Source of the DNA: Pseudoflavonifractor intestinihominis
Lineage (GTDB): Bacteria; Bacillota; Clostridia; Oscillospirales; Oscillospiraceae
DNA length: 64,000 nucleotides
Direction of reading: 5' to 3'
NCBI RefSeq assembly: GCF_040096055.1
Contig: NZ_JBBMFK010000007.1
Location: 62,001-126,000, forward strand
In this document: piece after piece, positions 50,131 to 59,619 of the stretch
How positions within the stretch are numbered: position 1 is the stretch's first letter
Layout: the number at the start of each line of letters is the position of its first letter
The notes under the pieces: generated by a model
Seen by the model: the letters and a program-made list of their open reading frames with translations, nothing else
The model's database searches: none
Told to the model about the DNA's origin: nothing
Translations under genes and position numbers: made by a program

Positions 50131-51279
50131 ATGGCAAAGCTGGAACACTATATCGATGTGGGGGACAAAAAGCTGCGCTGCGGCTATACCACCGGCACCT
50201 GCGCGGCTGCGGCGGTCCGGGGCGCGGCGGAGCTGCTGCTCCTGGGGCGGCGGCTGAGCGCCGTCCGGCTGGACACCCCGGCGGGCATCCCGGTGGAGGC
50301 CGAGCTGCTGGAGCTCTCCGCCGGGCCGGACTGGGCGTCCTGCGCCGTGCGCAAGGACGGGGGCGACGATCCGGATATCACCGACGGCACCCTGATCTGC
50401 GCCCGGGTGGAGCGGACGGACGCGCCCGGCGTGGAGATCGACGGCGGCGAGGGCGTGGGCCGGGTGACCAGGCCCGGCCTGGACCAGCCTGTGGGCGCGG
50501 CGGCCATCAACTCCACACCCCGGCGGATGATCCGGGAGCAGGCCGAGGATGTGCTGAAGGAGTGGGGCGGGACCGGCGGAGTGCGGGTCATCATCTCCGC
50601 ACCCGAGGGCCAGCGGCTGGCTGGCGGCACCTTCAACCCCCGGCTGGGCATCCAGGGGGGCATCTCCATCCTGGGCACCAGCGGCATCGTCCGGCCCATG
50701 AGCGAGGAGGCCCTCATCCGCTCGGTCCACCTGGAGCTGGACCTGGTGCGCTCCGGCGGGGCGGAGGACGTGCTGGTCACCCCCGGCAACTACGGTGAGG
50801 ACTTTGCCCGGGACGTGCTGGGGCTGAGCCTGGACCGATGGGCCCTGTGCAGCAACTACGTGGGCGAGGCCATCGACCACGCCCGGGGGCTGGGGTTCCG
50901 GTCCCTGCTGCTGGTGGGCCACCTGGGCAAACTGGTGAAGGTGGCGGCGGGCATCATGAACACCCATTCCCGCACCGCCGACGGCCGGGGAGAGACCATG
51001 GCCGCCCACACCGCCCTGTGCGGCGGGGACCGGGCCCTGGTGGAGCGGGTCTTTGACGCCCCCACCACCGACGGTGGGGTGGCGCTGCTGGAGGCGGCCG
51101 GCCTGAAGGAGGACGTGATGGCCTCCCTGTCGGCAGCTCTGGACAGGCGGCTCAAGGCCCGGGCGGGGGCGGACATGGAGATCGAGGCTCTCTTCTTCTC
51201 CAACCGGTTTGGCATTTTGGGACAGACCCCCGGTGCGGCGCGGCTGCTGGCGCGCCACCGGGCGGAACATGATAGATAA
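50131..51279 (+). CDS. cbiD: Cobalt-precorrin-5B C1-methyltransferase
   Basis: 382 aa. The CbiD signature GYTTGTCAAAAVRGA is near residue 18, followed by GGISILGTSGIVRPMS and the MNTHSRTADGR region. It methylates C1 of cobalt-precorrin-5B using SAM in the anaerobic corrin pathway. First gene of the operon; GGGAGG 5 nt before ATG 50131. CbiD is specific to the oxygen-independent route. Confidence 0.96.
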   Translation: MAKLEHYIDVGDKKLRCGYTTGTCAAAAVRGAAELLLLGRRLSAVRLDTPAGIPVEAELLELSAGPDWASCAVRKDGGDDPDITDGTLICARVERTDAPGVEIDGGEGVGRVTRPGLDQPVGAAAINSTPRRMIREQAEDVLKEWGGTGGVRVIISAPEGQRLAGGTFNPRLGIQGGISILGTSGIVRPMSEEALIRSVHLELDLVRSGGAEDVLVTPGNYGEDFARDVLGLSLDRWALCSNYVGEAIDHARGLGFRSLLLVGHLGKLVKVAAGIMNTHSRTADGRGETMAAHTALCGGDRALVERVFDAPTTDGGVALLEAAGLKEDVMASLSAALDRRLKARAGADMEIEALFFSNRFGILGQTPGAARLLARHRAEHDR

Positions 51280-51301
51280 CAAAAAACGGAGGCTCACTGA
51301 T

Positions 51302-52060
51302 ATGGTACACTTTATCGGCGCCGGTCCCGGCGCACCTGATCTCATCACCCTGCGGGGCGCCCGGCTGCTGGCTGAGGCCGACGTGATCATCTATGCCGGT
51401 TCCCTGGTGAACCCGGCCCTGCTGGAGGGCCGCAAGGAGGGCTGCGCCGTGTACGACAGCGCGTCCATGACCCTGGAGGAAGTGCTCGCCGTCATGGAGC
51501 AGGCCGAGCGGGAGGGCAAGACCACCGTCCGGCTCCACACCGGCGACCCCTCCCTCTACGGCGCCATCCGGGAGCAGATGGATGAGCTGGACAAGATGGG
51601 CGTGTCCTACGACGTGACCCCCGGCGTGTCCTCCTTCTCCGGCGCCGCCGCGGCCCTCAACGCGGAGTATACTCTGCCAGATGTATCGCAGTCCGTTATC
51701 ATCACCCGCATGGCGGGCCGCACGCCCGTACCCGAGGGCGAGGCTTTGGCCAAGATGGCCTCCCACGGCTGCACCATGGTGCTCTTCCTGTCCACCGGCC
51801 TGCTGGAGGATGTGGAGAAGGAGTTGATGAAGGGCGGCTATGCCCCCGACACCCCGGCGGCCATTGTGTACAAGGCCACCTGGCCCGACCAGAGGGTGTA
51901 CCGCTGCACCGTATCCACCCTGGCCCAGACCGCCAGGGACAACCACGTCACCAAGACCGCCCTCATCACCGTGGGCGGCTTCCTGGGCACCGAGTACGAG
52001 CGCTCCAAGCTCTACGACCCCACCTTCACCCACGGCTGCCGGAAGGGGACCGAGGGATGA
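51302..52060 (+). CDS. cbiF: Cobalt-precorrin-4 C11-methyltransferase
   Basis: 252 aa. It opens with the tetrapyrrole methylase signature VHFIGAGPGAPDLITLRG and has the second motif LHTGDPSLYGAIREQMDEL. The sequence YDVTPGVSSFSGAAAALN identifies the CbiF/CobM branch. It adds a methyl group at C11. RBS CGGAGG precedes the start. Its last four bases overlap cbiG. Confidence 0.95.
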   Translation: MVHFIGAGPGAPDLITLRGARLLAEADVIIYAGSLVNPALLEGRKEGCAVYDSASMTLEEVLAVMEQAEREGKTTVRLHTGDPSLYGAIREQMDELDKMGVSYDVTPGVSSFSGAAAALNAEYTLPDVSQSVIITRMAGRTPVPEGEALAKMASHGCTMVLFLSTGLLEDVEKELMKGGYAPDTPAAIVYKATWPDQRVYRCTVSTLAQTARDNHVTKTALITVGGFLGTEYERSKLYDPTFTHGCRKGTEG

Positions 52061-53085
52061 AGCTGGCCATGGCCGCCTTCACCGCCCGTGGGGCGGCGCT
52101 GGGGAAGCGGCTGGCGGCGGCCCTGGCGGCGGAGGGGGAGGATTGCTCCCTGTCCGTCCCCGCCCGACTGGCCCCGGCGCTGGACCTGCCCGCCATGGAC
52201 AGCCTGGCGGACTGGACGGCCCGGGAGTTTGCCCGGGCGGACGGCCTGATCTTTGTGGGGGCCTGCGGCATCGCTGTCCGGGCCATCGCGCCCCACGTGA
52301 GGGATAAGCTCACCGACCCCGCCGTGGCGGCGGTGGACGAGGCGGGGCGCTGGGTGGTGCCCCTCCTGTCCGGCCACGTGGGGGGCGCCAACGACCTGGC
52401 CCGGCGCATCGCCGCCCTCACCGGCGGACAGGCGGCGGTCTCCACCGCCACCGACGTCAACGGCCTCTTCGCCGTGGACCAGTGGGCCGCCCGGCAGGGC
52501 TTCGCCATTGAGGACAGAACGGCCGCCAAGGCGGTCTCAGCCGCCCTGCTGGACGGGGAAGCTGCGGGCTTTGTAAGCGATTTCCCGGTGGACGGCGCCC
52601 TGCCCAAGGGCGTGACGGCGGGAGGGGCGAACATCGGCTTTTCCGTCACCGTAAAGACCGCACCGCTGCCCTTTGAGACCGGCCTGCGGCTGGTGCCCCG
52701 GGCGCTCCGGCTGGGCATCGGCTGCCGTAGGGGCACAGCCGAGGAGACCATCGCCGCCGCCGTGGACGCGGCCCTGGCAGAACACGGGCTTTCCACAAAA
52801 GCGGTGGCCGGAGTGGGCACCATCGACCTGAAGAAGGACGAGGCCGGATTGATTGCCTTCTGCGACCACCGGGGCTGGGCTCTGAACTGTTACAGCGCGG
52901 AGGAACTGCTCCGGGCGGAGGGGGAGTTCACTCCTTCCGACTTCGTGAAGGGAGTCACCGGAGTGGACAACGTGTGTGAGCGGGCCGCCGTGCTGGACGG
53001 CGGACAGCTGGTCATCCGCAAACGGGCGGCCGATGGCGTCACCGTGGCGGCGGCCCTGCTGCCTCTGCGGGTGACCTTTGAATAA
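52057..53085 (+). CDS. cbiG: Cobalt-precorrin-5A hydrolase CbiG
   Basis: 342 aa. The N-terminal part is divergent. The central region FVGACGIAVRAIAPHV, then PLLSGHVGGANDLARRIA and VSTATDVNGLFAVDQWA, is diagnostic. The C-terminal CbiG_C domain starts at LGIGCRRGT. It opens the delta-lactone of cobalt-precorrin-5A and releases acetaldehyde, a step unique to the anaerobic pathway. The ATGA overlap with cbiF suggests translational coupling. Confidence 0.95.
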   Translation: MKLAMAAFTARGAALGKRLAAALAAEGEDCSLSVPARLAPALDLPAMDSLADWTAREFARADGLIFVGACGIAVRAIAPHVRDKLTDPAVAAVDEAGRWVVPLLSGHVGGANDLARRIAALTGGQAAVSTATDVNGLFAVDQWAARQGFAIEDRTAAKAVSAALLDGEAAGFVSDFPVDGALPKGVTAGGANIGFSVTVKTAPLPFETGLRLVPRALRLGIGCRRGTAEETIAAAVDAALAEHGLSTKAVAGVGTIDLKKDEAGLIAFCDHRGWALNCYSAEELLRAEGEFTPSDFVKGVTGVDNVCERAAVLDGGQLVIRKRAADGVTVAAALLPLRVTFE

Positions 53086-53127
53086 GAAGAAAATACCGCG
53101 CCTCAGGGCGCGTATGGAGGTTTTTGG

Positions 53128-53871
53128 ATGAAAGTGACCGTAATCGGTCTGGGCCCCGGCGCGGGCGCCGACCTGACCGGCCGGGCCAGAGAGGCCCTGG
53201 CCGCCTGCGACCTGGTGGTGGGCTACACCGCCTATGTGGCCCTGATCAAGGACGAGTTCCCCGACAAGGAGTACCGCTCCACCGGCATGCGCAAGGAAGT
53301 GGACCGGTGCCGGGCGGCGGTGGAGGCCGCCGTGGAGGGCCACGACGTGGCCATGGTGTGCTCCGGCGACTCGGGCGTGTACGGCATGGCGGGGCTCATC
53401 TATGAGGTGGCCCAGGACTATCCGCCGGTGGACATTGAGGTGGTGCCCGGCATCACCGCCGCCTGCGGCGGCGCCGCCGTGCTGGGTGCGCCTCTGACCC
53501 ACGACTTTGCAGTGGTGTCCCTGTCTGACCTGCTCACCCCCTGGGAGCTCATCGAGAAGCGGCTCACCTGCGCCGCTGAGGCGGACTTTGTCCTGTGTAT
53601 CTACAACCCCATGAGCCACAGCCGTCCCGACCACCTGCGCCGGGCCTGCGACATCCTGCTGAAGGTGAAGGACCCCGGCACGGTGTGCGGCTGGGTGCGC
53701 AACATCGGCCGTGAGGGCGAGGAGTGCAAGCTCCTGACCCTGGCGGAGCTGAGAGACGAGAAGGTGGACATGTTCACCACTGTGTTTGTGGGCAGCAGCG
53801 CCACCATGAACCTGAACGGCAAGATGGTCACACCCCGTGGCTACCGGGGCGTGGGCTCCCGGGAGGCGTAA
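53128..53871 (+). CDS. cbiH: Cobalt-precorrin-3 C17-methyltransferase
   Basis: 247 aa. Methylase signature KVTVIGLGPGAGADLTGRA at the N-terminus, MVCSGDSGVYGMAG, and VPGITAACGGAAVLGAPLTHDF identify CbiH/CobJ. It methylates C17 and contracts the ring. It lies 42 bp after cbiG; the gap contains a short GCGCC/GGCGC hairpin and a GGAGG RBS. Confidence 0.95.
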   Translation: MKVTVIGLGPGAGADLTGRAREALAACDLVVGYTAYVALIKDEFPDKEYRSTGMRKEVDRCRAAVEAAVEGHDVAMVCSGDSGVYGMAGLIYEVAQDYPPVDIEVVPGITAACGGAAVLGAPLTHDFAVVSLSDLLTPWELIEKRLTCAAEADFVLCIYNPMSHSRPDHLRRACDILLKVKDPGTVCGWVRNIGREGEECKLLTLAELRDEKVDMFTTVFVGSSATMNLNGKMVTPRGYRGVGSREA

Positions 53872-53898
53872 GCAGCTCGGGCATAAGGAGGAAAAAGC

Positions 53899-54645
53899 GT
53901 GGAAATTCTGCTCTTCGGCGGCACCACCGAGGGCCGCCAGCTGGCTGAATGGCTGGCAGAGGCGGGACAGCGGGTGACCTACTGCGCGGCCACCGAGTAC
54001 GGCGGCGCCCTGGCCCCGGAGGGAGCGGGCGTCACGGTCCACACCGGACGGCTGGATCAGGCGGGCATGGCCGCCCTGCTGGCGGCGGGCACCTTTGACT
54101 ACGCGGTGGACGCCACCCACCCCTACGCCCCACAGGTCAGCGCCAATCTGAGGGCGGCGGCCGGGGAGGCGGAGGTGCCCTATCTCCGCCTGCTGCGGGA
54201 GGGTCCGCCGGAGGACGAGGGCTGGCTCCACGCACCCGACGCACCCTCCGCAGCCGGGATGCTGCTGGGCATGGAGGGCAACATCCTCCTCACCACCGGC
54301 AGCAAGGAGCTGGACTGCTACGCTGTGACGGGCCTGCGGGAGCGGGTATTTCCCCGGGTGCTGCCCAGCCCCGATTCGCTGAACCGGTGCCTGGAACTGG
54401 GGTTTCCCCCGGCCCATATCATCTGCATGCAGGGGCCCTTTTCCCGGGCCCTCAACGCCGCCATGGCGGAGCAGCTGAACATCAGGGTGATGGTCACCAA
54501 GGCCAGTGGAGGGACGGGCGGCTTCTGGGATAAGGCCGCCGCCGCCCGGGACGTGGGAGCGGCCCTGCTGGTCATCGACCGCCCCTGCCGGGAGACCGGA
54601 TTGAGCCTGGAAGAGATGAAGGCATTTCTGACCCGGGCATTTTGA
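53899..54645 (+). CDS. cbiJ: Cobalt-precorrin-6A reductase
   Basis: 248 aa. N-terminal nucleotide-binding motif ILLFGGTTEGRQLA, DATHPYAPQVSANL near 75, and C-terminal KASGGTGGFWDKAAAA region are typical of CbiJ/CobK. It reduces cobalt-precorrin-6A with a nicotinamide cofactor. The GTG start at 53899 has AGGAGG upstream. Confidence 0.95.
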   Translation: MEILLFGGTTEGRQLAEWLAEAGQRVTYCAATEYGGALAPEGAGVTVHTGRLDQAGMAALLAAGTFDYAVDATHPYAPQVSANLRAAAGEAEVPYLRLLREGPPEDEGWLHAPDAPSAAGMLLGMEGNILLTTGSKELDCYAVTGLRERVFPRVLPSPDSLNRCLELGFPPAHIICMQGPFSRALNAAMAEQLNIRVMVTKASGGTGGFWDKAAAARDVGAALLVIDRPCRETGLSLEEMKAFLTRAF

Positions 54646-54671
54646 TGGAGAGATAAAGGAGAGAAACGACC

Positions 54672-55886
54672 ATGAAAAGCCCGGTTTATCTGATCGGCGT
54701 AGGCATGGGGGACAGTGGGACCCTGACTGCCGACGCCGCCGACGCCATTGACACCTGCGACCTGCTCATCGGTGCGCCCCGTCTGCTGGAGCCCTGGCGG
54801 GACAAGGGGAAGGAGACGGAGGCCATCATCCCCGCCCAGGACATCGCCGACTGTATCCTCAGCCAGGATAACCGCTGTACCGTAGGCGTGCTGCTGTCCG
54901 GCGATGTGGGCTTTTACAGCGGGGCCAAGAACCTCTACCCCCTCCTGGAGGAGGAGCGGGAGGTCATCGCCATCCCCGGCATCAGCAGCCTGGTGTACTT
55001 CTGCGCCCGCATCCACACCGCCTGGCAGGACGTCCACCTGGTCAGCGCCCATGGCCGCAGCTGCGACGCGGCCGCCGAGGTGAGCCGCAATGCCAAGACC
55101 TTCTTCCTCACCGGCGGGGACAACGGCCCGGCGGAGCTGTGCGCCCGCCTGCGGGACCGTGGCCTGGGCCAGGTAAAGGTGTGGGTGGGGGAGCGGCTGT
55201 CCTATGAGGACGAGCGGGTTACCTACGGCACCGCCCAGGAGCTGGCCGAGGACGAGTTCGACCCCCTGGCCGTGATGCTGGCGGTCAACCCCAGCCCCGA
55301 GCGGGGCAGGGCCTACATCCCCACCCTCACCGACGAGGACTTTATCCGCGGGGACGTGCCCATGACCAAGGAGGAGGTTCGGGCCCTGGCCCTGGTCAAG
55401 CTCCGCCTGGAGCCGGGACAGAAGGTGTGGGACGTGGGCGCGGGCACCGGCTCGGTGTCAGTGGAATGCGCCCGGTCCATCCCGGACGGCGACGTGTTTG
55501 CCATTGAGAAAAAGCAGGAGGCCCTGGAGCTCCTGTCCAAGAACAAAGCCAAATTCGGCGTGTCCAACCTCCACCTGGTGGCCGGAGAGGCCCCCGGGGC
55601 CCTGGAGGGACTGCCCATCCCCGACCGGGTGTTCCTGGGCGGCACCTCGGGCAGCCTGGGAGAGATCCTGGGCATCGTGTTCCGCAAGAACCCCGCCGCC
55701 CGGGTGGTGGCCGCCGCCATCACTCTGGAGACTCTGGGGGAGGCCATGCGGTGCTTTGAGGGCATGGGCCTGGCCAATGTGGAGATCACCCAGATCTCCG
55801 TCAGCAAGGCCAGGACCGTGGGCCCCTACCACATGATGAACGCCCAGAACCCGGTGTGGCTCATTTCCGGGGAGGGACAGGGATGA
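54672..55886 (+). CDS. cbiET: Bifunctional precorrin-6Y methyltransferase/decarboxylase CbiET
   Basis: 404 aa fusion. The CbiE part (about 1-205) has LIGVGMGDSGTLTADAADAI and LSGDVGFYSGAKNL. The CbiT part (about 215-404) has the SAM-binding VWDVGAGTGSVSVECARSIP and FLGGTSGSLGEI. Together they methylate C5 and C15 and decarboxylate the acetate side chain. The fusion equals CobL of the aerobic route; both arrangements are known in anaerobes. Four-base overlap with cbiA. Confidence 0.95.
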   Translation: MKSPVYLIGVGMGDSGTLTADAADAIDTCDLLIGAPRLLEPWRDKGKETEAIIPAQDIADCILSQDNRCTVGVLLSGDVGFYSGAKNLYPLLEEEREVIAIPGISSLVYFCARIHTAWQDVHLVSAHGRSCDAAAEVSRNAKTFFLTGGDNGPAELCARLRDRGLGQVKVWVGERLSYEDERVTYGTAQELAEDEFDPLAVMLAVNPSPERGRAYIPTLTDEDFIRGDVPMTKEEVRALALVKLRLEPGQKVWDVGAGTGSVSVECARSIPDGDVFAIEKKQEALELLSKNKAKFGVSNLHLVAGEAPGALEGLPIPDRVFLGGTSGSLGEILGIVFRKNPAARVVAAAITLETLGEAMRCFEGMGLANVEITQISVSKARTVGPYHMMNAQNPVWLISGEGQG

Positions 55887-57259
55887 GCGGCGGGGCGCTG
55901 CCTAGGCTCCTGCTCTGCGCCCCGGCAAGCGGCGGCGGCAAGACCACCGTCACCTGCGCCATCCTCCAGGCCCTGGTGGACCGGGGGCTGGCCCCCGCGT
56001 CCTTCAAGTGCGGCCCGGACTACATCGACCCCATGTTCCACAGTGAGATCATCGGGGCCAAGAGCCGCAACCTGGACCTGTTCTTCTGCGGGGAGAACTT
56101 GGCACGCCAGCTCCTGTGGGAGAACGGCCGGGACTGCGGCGTGTCGGTCATTGAGGGGGTCATGGGGTACTACGACGGCGTGGCCATGGGTACACAGGCC
56201 AGCGCCTACCACCTGGCTCAGGCCACCGTGACCCCCGCCGTGCTGGTGCTGGACGGCCGGGGCATGGGGCTGTCGGCAGCGGCGGCGGTGAAGGGTATCA
56301 GGGACTTCCGAGCCGACAGCGGTATCGCCGGGGTGATCCTCAACCGGATCTCCCCCATGCTCTACCCACGGCTGCGGGACGCCATCCAGGGGGAAACAGG
56401 TGTAAAGGCATATGGCTTTCTCCCAGAACGGAAGGACTGTGCCCTGGAGAGCCGCCACCTGGGCCTGGTCACCGCAGCAGAGGTGGCCAACCTGAGGGGG
56501 AAGCTGTCCGCCCTGGCCGCCCAGGCCGAGGAGACGGTGGATCTGGACGGCCTGCTGGCTTTGGCCAAGTCCGCCCCCGCGCTGGAGTTTGAGGCGGCGC
56601 CTCTTCCGCCCCCGGTGCCCGGCAGACCCCGCATCGCGGTGGCGAAGGACAAGGCCTTCTGCTTCTACTACGCCGACGGACTGGACGCCCTGGAGCGGCT
56701 GGGGGCGGAGCTGGTACCCTTCTCCCCCCTGGAGGACAAGAAGCTGCCCGAGGGCAGCTCCGGCCTCTACCTTGGGGGCGGCTACCCGGAGATTTTTGCC
56801 GGAGAGCTGGCCCGAAATACCGAGATGCTGGAGGCGATCCGCTCCGCCGTGGCGGGCGGTATGCCCACCGTGGCCGAGTGCGGCGGATTCCTCTATCTAC
56901 ATGAGCACTTGCAGGACAGCGAGGGCGTGGACCAGCCGCTGGTCGGGGTGTTCTCCTGGTCGGCCCGCAACACCGGAAAGCTGGGCCGCTTTGGATATGT
57001 GACCCTGACGGCTCAGAAGGACGGCCTGCTCTGCCGGGCGGGGGAGGGCTTCCCCGCCCACGAGTTCCACTACTGGGATAGTGAGCGGCCGGGCGCGGAT
57101 CTCCACGCCCAGAAGCCCGGCAGCAGCCGGAGCTGGGACTGCGCCTGGCACACACCCACCCTATACGCCGGATTTCCCCATTTTCATTTCCGCGCCTGCC
57201 TCGAGGCGGCCCGCCGCTTCGTGTCGGCATGCGCCAGATATCAGGAGGAGCGTGTATGA
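55883..57259 (+). CDS. cbiA: Cobyrinate a,c-diamide synthase
   Basis: 458 aa. N-terminal ATP-binding domain with APASGGGKTTVTCAIL and KCGPDYIDPMFHSE. C-terminal glutaminase domain with YLGGGYPEIFA, the nucleophile Cys in TVAECGGFLYL, and the final His in FPHFHFRAC. It amidates the a and c side chains using glutamine. ATG 55883 overlaps cbiET. Confidence 0.96.
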   Translation: MSGGALPRLLLCAPASGGGKTTVTCAILQALVDRGLAPASFKCGPDYIDPMFHSEIIGAKSRNLDLFFCGENLARQLLWENGRDCGVSVIEGVMGYYDGVAMGTQASAYHLAQATVTPAVLVLDGRGMGLSAAAAVKGIRDFRADSGIAGVILNRISPMLYPRLRDAIQGETGVKAYGFLPERKDCALESRHLGLVTAAEVANLRGKLSALAAQAEETVDLDGLLALAKSAPALEFEAAPLPPPVPGRPRIAVAKDKAFCFYYADGLDALERLGAELVPFSPLEDKKLPEGSSGLYLGGGYPEIFAGELARNTEMLEAIRSAVAGGMPTVAECGGFLYLHEHLQDSEGVDQPLVGVFSWSARNTGKLGRFGYVTLTAQKDGLLCRAGEGFPAHEFHYWDSERPGADLHAQKPGSSRSWDCAWHTPTLYAGFPHFHFRACLEAARRFVSACARYQEERV

Positions 57260-58317
57260 GCATTCTGGAGGAGACACTTGCAGCCATTGTCCCTGCCGAT
57301 CAGGCGGCCATGGACGCCGCCTGGCAGCGCTGGGATTCCATCGCCAAGCCCCTGCGCAGCCTGGGCCTGCTGGAGGAGGCGGTGGTCCGCATCGCCGGTA
57401 TGACCGGTACGCCCGCCGTGAAGCTGGGCAAGCGGGCCGTCATCGCCATGTGCGCTGACAACGGCGTGGTGGCCCAGGGGGTAACCCAGACCGGCCAGGA
57501 GGTGACCGCCATCGTCACCGAGAACATGTCCAGCGGCGACACCAGCGTTTGCCACATGGCGGCCGCCGCCGGGGCGGAGGTCATCCCCGTGGACATCGGC
57601 GTGGCCCGTCCGGTGGTGGGGGAGCGCATCCGCCAGTACAATATCCGCCGGGGCACCGCCGACATGACCCAGGGCCCGGCCATGACCCGGGAAGAGGCGG
57701 TCAAAGCGGTGGAGACCGGCATAAAGCTGGTGCGGGAGCTGAAGGACAAGGGCTACGGCCTCATCGGCACCGGCGAGATGGGCATCGGCAACACCACCAC
57801 CTCCAGCGCGCTGGTCTCCGTGTTCCTGAACTGCCCCCCCGAGCAGGTGACGGGCCGGGGTGCGGGTCTATCCAGCGAGGGCCTGGGGCGGAAGATCAGG
57901 GCCATTGAGACCGCCATCCAGCTCAACCACCCAACGCCCACTGACCCCATCGACGTGCTGAGCAAGGTGGGCGGACTGGATCTGGCCGGGCTGTGCGGCG
58001 TGTTCCTGGGGGGCGCGGCCTGCCACATCCCCGTGCTGGTGGACGGCTTCATCTCCTCCGCAGCGGCCCTCACCGCCGCCCGGCTGTGTCCCACCGCGGT
58101 GGACTACATGCTGGGCAGCCACGCATCCAACGAGCCCGCCGGGCGCATGGTGCTGGAGGAACTGGGCCTGAAGCCCTTCCTCTACGCCAACATGTGCCTG
58201 GGCGAGGGCACCGGCGCGGCGGCGGTCATGCCCCTGCTGGACATGGCCCTGGCGGTGTACGACGGCATGACCACCTTTGCCGACGAACAGATCGAGGCGT
58301 ACCAGCCCCTGACCTGA
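57256..58317 (+). CDS. cobT: Nicotinate-nucleotide--dimethylbenzimidazole phosphoribosyltransferase
   Basis: 353 aa. KLGKRAVIAMCADNGVVAQG, GEMGIGNTTTSSAL and the C-terminal LGEGTGAAAVMPLLDMAL (catalytic Glu) match CobT. It activates the lower-ligand base to alpha-ribazole phosphate. No bza or bluB gene for making dimethylbenzimidazole is in the window, so the base may be imported or different. ATGA overlap with cbiA. Confidence 0.96.
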   Translation: MSILEETLAAIVPADQAAMDAAWQRWDSIAKPLRSLGLLEEAVVRIAGMTGTPAVKLGKRAVIAMCADNGVVAQGVTQTGQEVTAIVTENMSSGDTSVCHMAAAAGAEVIPVDIGVARPVVGERIRQYNIRRGTADMTQGPAMTREEAVKAVETGIKLVRELKDKGYGLIGTGEMGIGNTTTSSALVSVFLNCPPEQVTGRGAGLSSEGLGRKIRAIETAIQLNHPTPTDPIDVLSKVGGLDLAGLCGVFLGGAACHIPVLVDGFISSAAALTAARLCPTAVDYMLGSHASNEPAGRMVLEELGLKPFLYANMCLGEGTGAAAVMPLLDMALAVYDGMTTFADEQIEAYQPLT

Positions 58318-58333
58318 GAGAAGAGGAAACCAT

Positions 58334-58852
58334 ATGCTGATTCTGGTCTCCGGCGGGAGCGGCAGCGGGAAGTCGGCCTTTGCCGAGGACCTGATCGTCT
58401 CCTCCGGTCTGGAAACAAAGATATACGTGGCCACCATGCAGGTGTGGGACGCCGAGGGCCAGGCCCGGGTGGACCGGCACCGGGCCATGCGGGCGGGCAA
58501 GGGCTTTGCCACGTTGGAGTGTCCGGCGAACCTGGAAGGGGCTGATGTGCCCGCCGGGTGCGCCCTGCTGCTGGAGGACCTGACCAATCTGGCGGCCAAC
58601 GAGTGGTTCGGCGGAGACCGCTCCGGCGCGGAGACGCGGGTGCTGGCCGGACTGAGCAGATTGAAGGACCGCACCGCCCTGACGGTGGTGGTGGCCAACG
58701 AGCTGTTCTCCGACGGCATCCAATATGACAAGGAGACGGCGGACTATCTCTCCTGCCTGGCCCGGCTCAACCGGGCGGCGGCGGAGATGGCGGATCGGGT
58801 GTACGAGGTTGTGTGCGGCATCCCGGTGCGCTGGAAGGGGGAAGGGGAATGA
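58334..58852 (+). CDS. cobU: Adenosylcobinamide kinase/guanylyltransferase-like protein
   Basis: 172 aa. P-loop SGGSGSGKSAFAED at 6-19. The DRHRAMR segment near 46 holds the His used for guanylylation in CobU, and the C-terminal CGIPVRWKG fits too. The usual 'SNEVG.G' motif is altered to ANELFSDGIQ. A second, shorter CobU-like gene lies two genes on. Standard activity is phosphorylation of adenosylcobinamide and addition of GMP. Four-base overlap with cobS. Confidence 0.85.
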   Translation: MLILVSGGSGSGKSAFAEDLIVSSGLETKIYVATMQVWDAEGQARVDRHRAMRAGKGFATLECPANLEGADVPAGCALLLEDLTNLAANEWFGGDRSGAETRVLAGLSRLKDRTALTVVVANELFSDGIQYDKETADYLSCLARLNRAAAEMADRVYEVVCGIPVRWKGEGE

Positions 58853-59619
58853 GAAGCTTTTGGATCGCCCTGGCCATGTACTCCAAGCTGCCCGCCAAGC
58901 GGGTGGAGTGGGACAAGAAGAGCCTGTCCTGGGCCCTGTGCTGGTTCCCGGCAGTGGGCGTGGCGGCGGGGGCGCTGCTGTTTTTCTGGCTGTGGCTGGC
59001 CGGGATACTGGGTTTGGGGACCCCTCTGCGGGCGGCAGTGGCCCTGCTCATCCCCATCGCCGTCAGCGGCGGCATCCATGTGGACGGCTTCTGTGACACC
59101 GCCGACGCCCTGGGCTCCCACCAGACTCGGGAGAAGAAGCTGGAGATCCTCAAGGACTCCCACACCGGCGCCTTTGCCGTGTTCTGCTGCGGGGTGTATC
59201 TGATTCTCTTCTTCGCCGCCTGGTGCCAGGTGGAGACGGTATCTTTTGAGACCATGGGCGTTCTGGCCCTGATGCCGGTGCTGTCCCGCAGCCTGTCCGG
59301 CATTGCGGCGGTCACCATGCCCAACGCCCGGGGCAGCGGCCTGCTGGCCACCTTCACCGCGCCCATGGACCGGCAGAAGGCCCACGGCATACTGGTGGCG
59401 TGGATGTGCCTGTCCGGTATGGCCATGGTGGTGCTGGACCACTGGGCCGGCGGCGGTGCGGTGGCGGCGGCTGCCATCAGCTTTATCTACTACGATGTGA
59501 TGTCCAACCGGCAGTTCGGCGGCATCACCGGCGACCTGGAGGGCTTTTTCCTCCAGATATGCGAGTGCGCCATGGTGCTGGGGGCGGCCCTGGCCCAGCG
59601 GGTGGAGGTGCTGTTGTGA
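58849..59619 (+). CDS. cobS: Adenosylcobinamide-GDP ribazoletransferase (cobalamin synthase)
   Basis: 256 aa integral membrane protein with about six helices. The acidic motif GGIHVDGFCDTADALGS and the later SHTGAFAV are diagnostic. It joins adenosylcobinamide-GDP with alpha-ribazole (phosphate) at the membrane. It overlaps cobU upstream and the short cobU-like gene downstream, each by four bases. Confidence 0.96.
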   Translation: MRSFWIALAMYSKLPAKRVEWDKKSLSWALCWFPAVGVAAGALLFFWLWLAGILGLGTPLRAAVALLIPIAVSGGIHVDGFCDTADALGSHQTREKKLEILKDSHTGAFAVFCCGVYLILFFAAWCQVETVSFETMGVLALMPVLSRSLSGIAAVTMPNARGSGLLATFTAPMDRQKAHGILVAWMCLSGMAMVVLDHWAGGGAVAAAAISFIYYDVMSNRQFGGITGDLEGFFLQICECAMVLGAALAQRVEVLL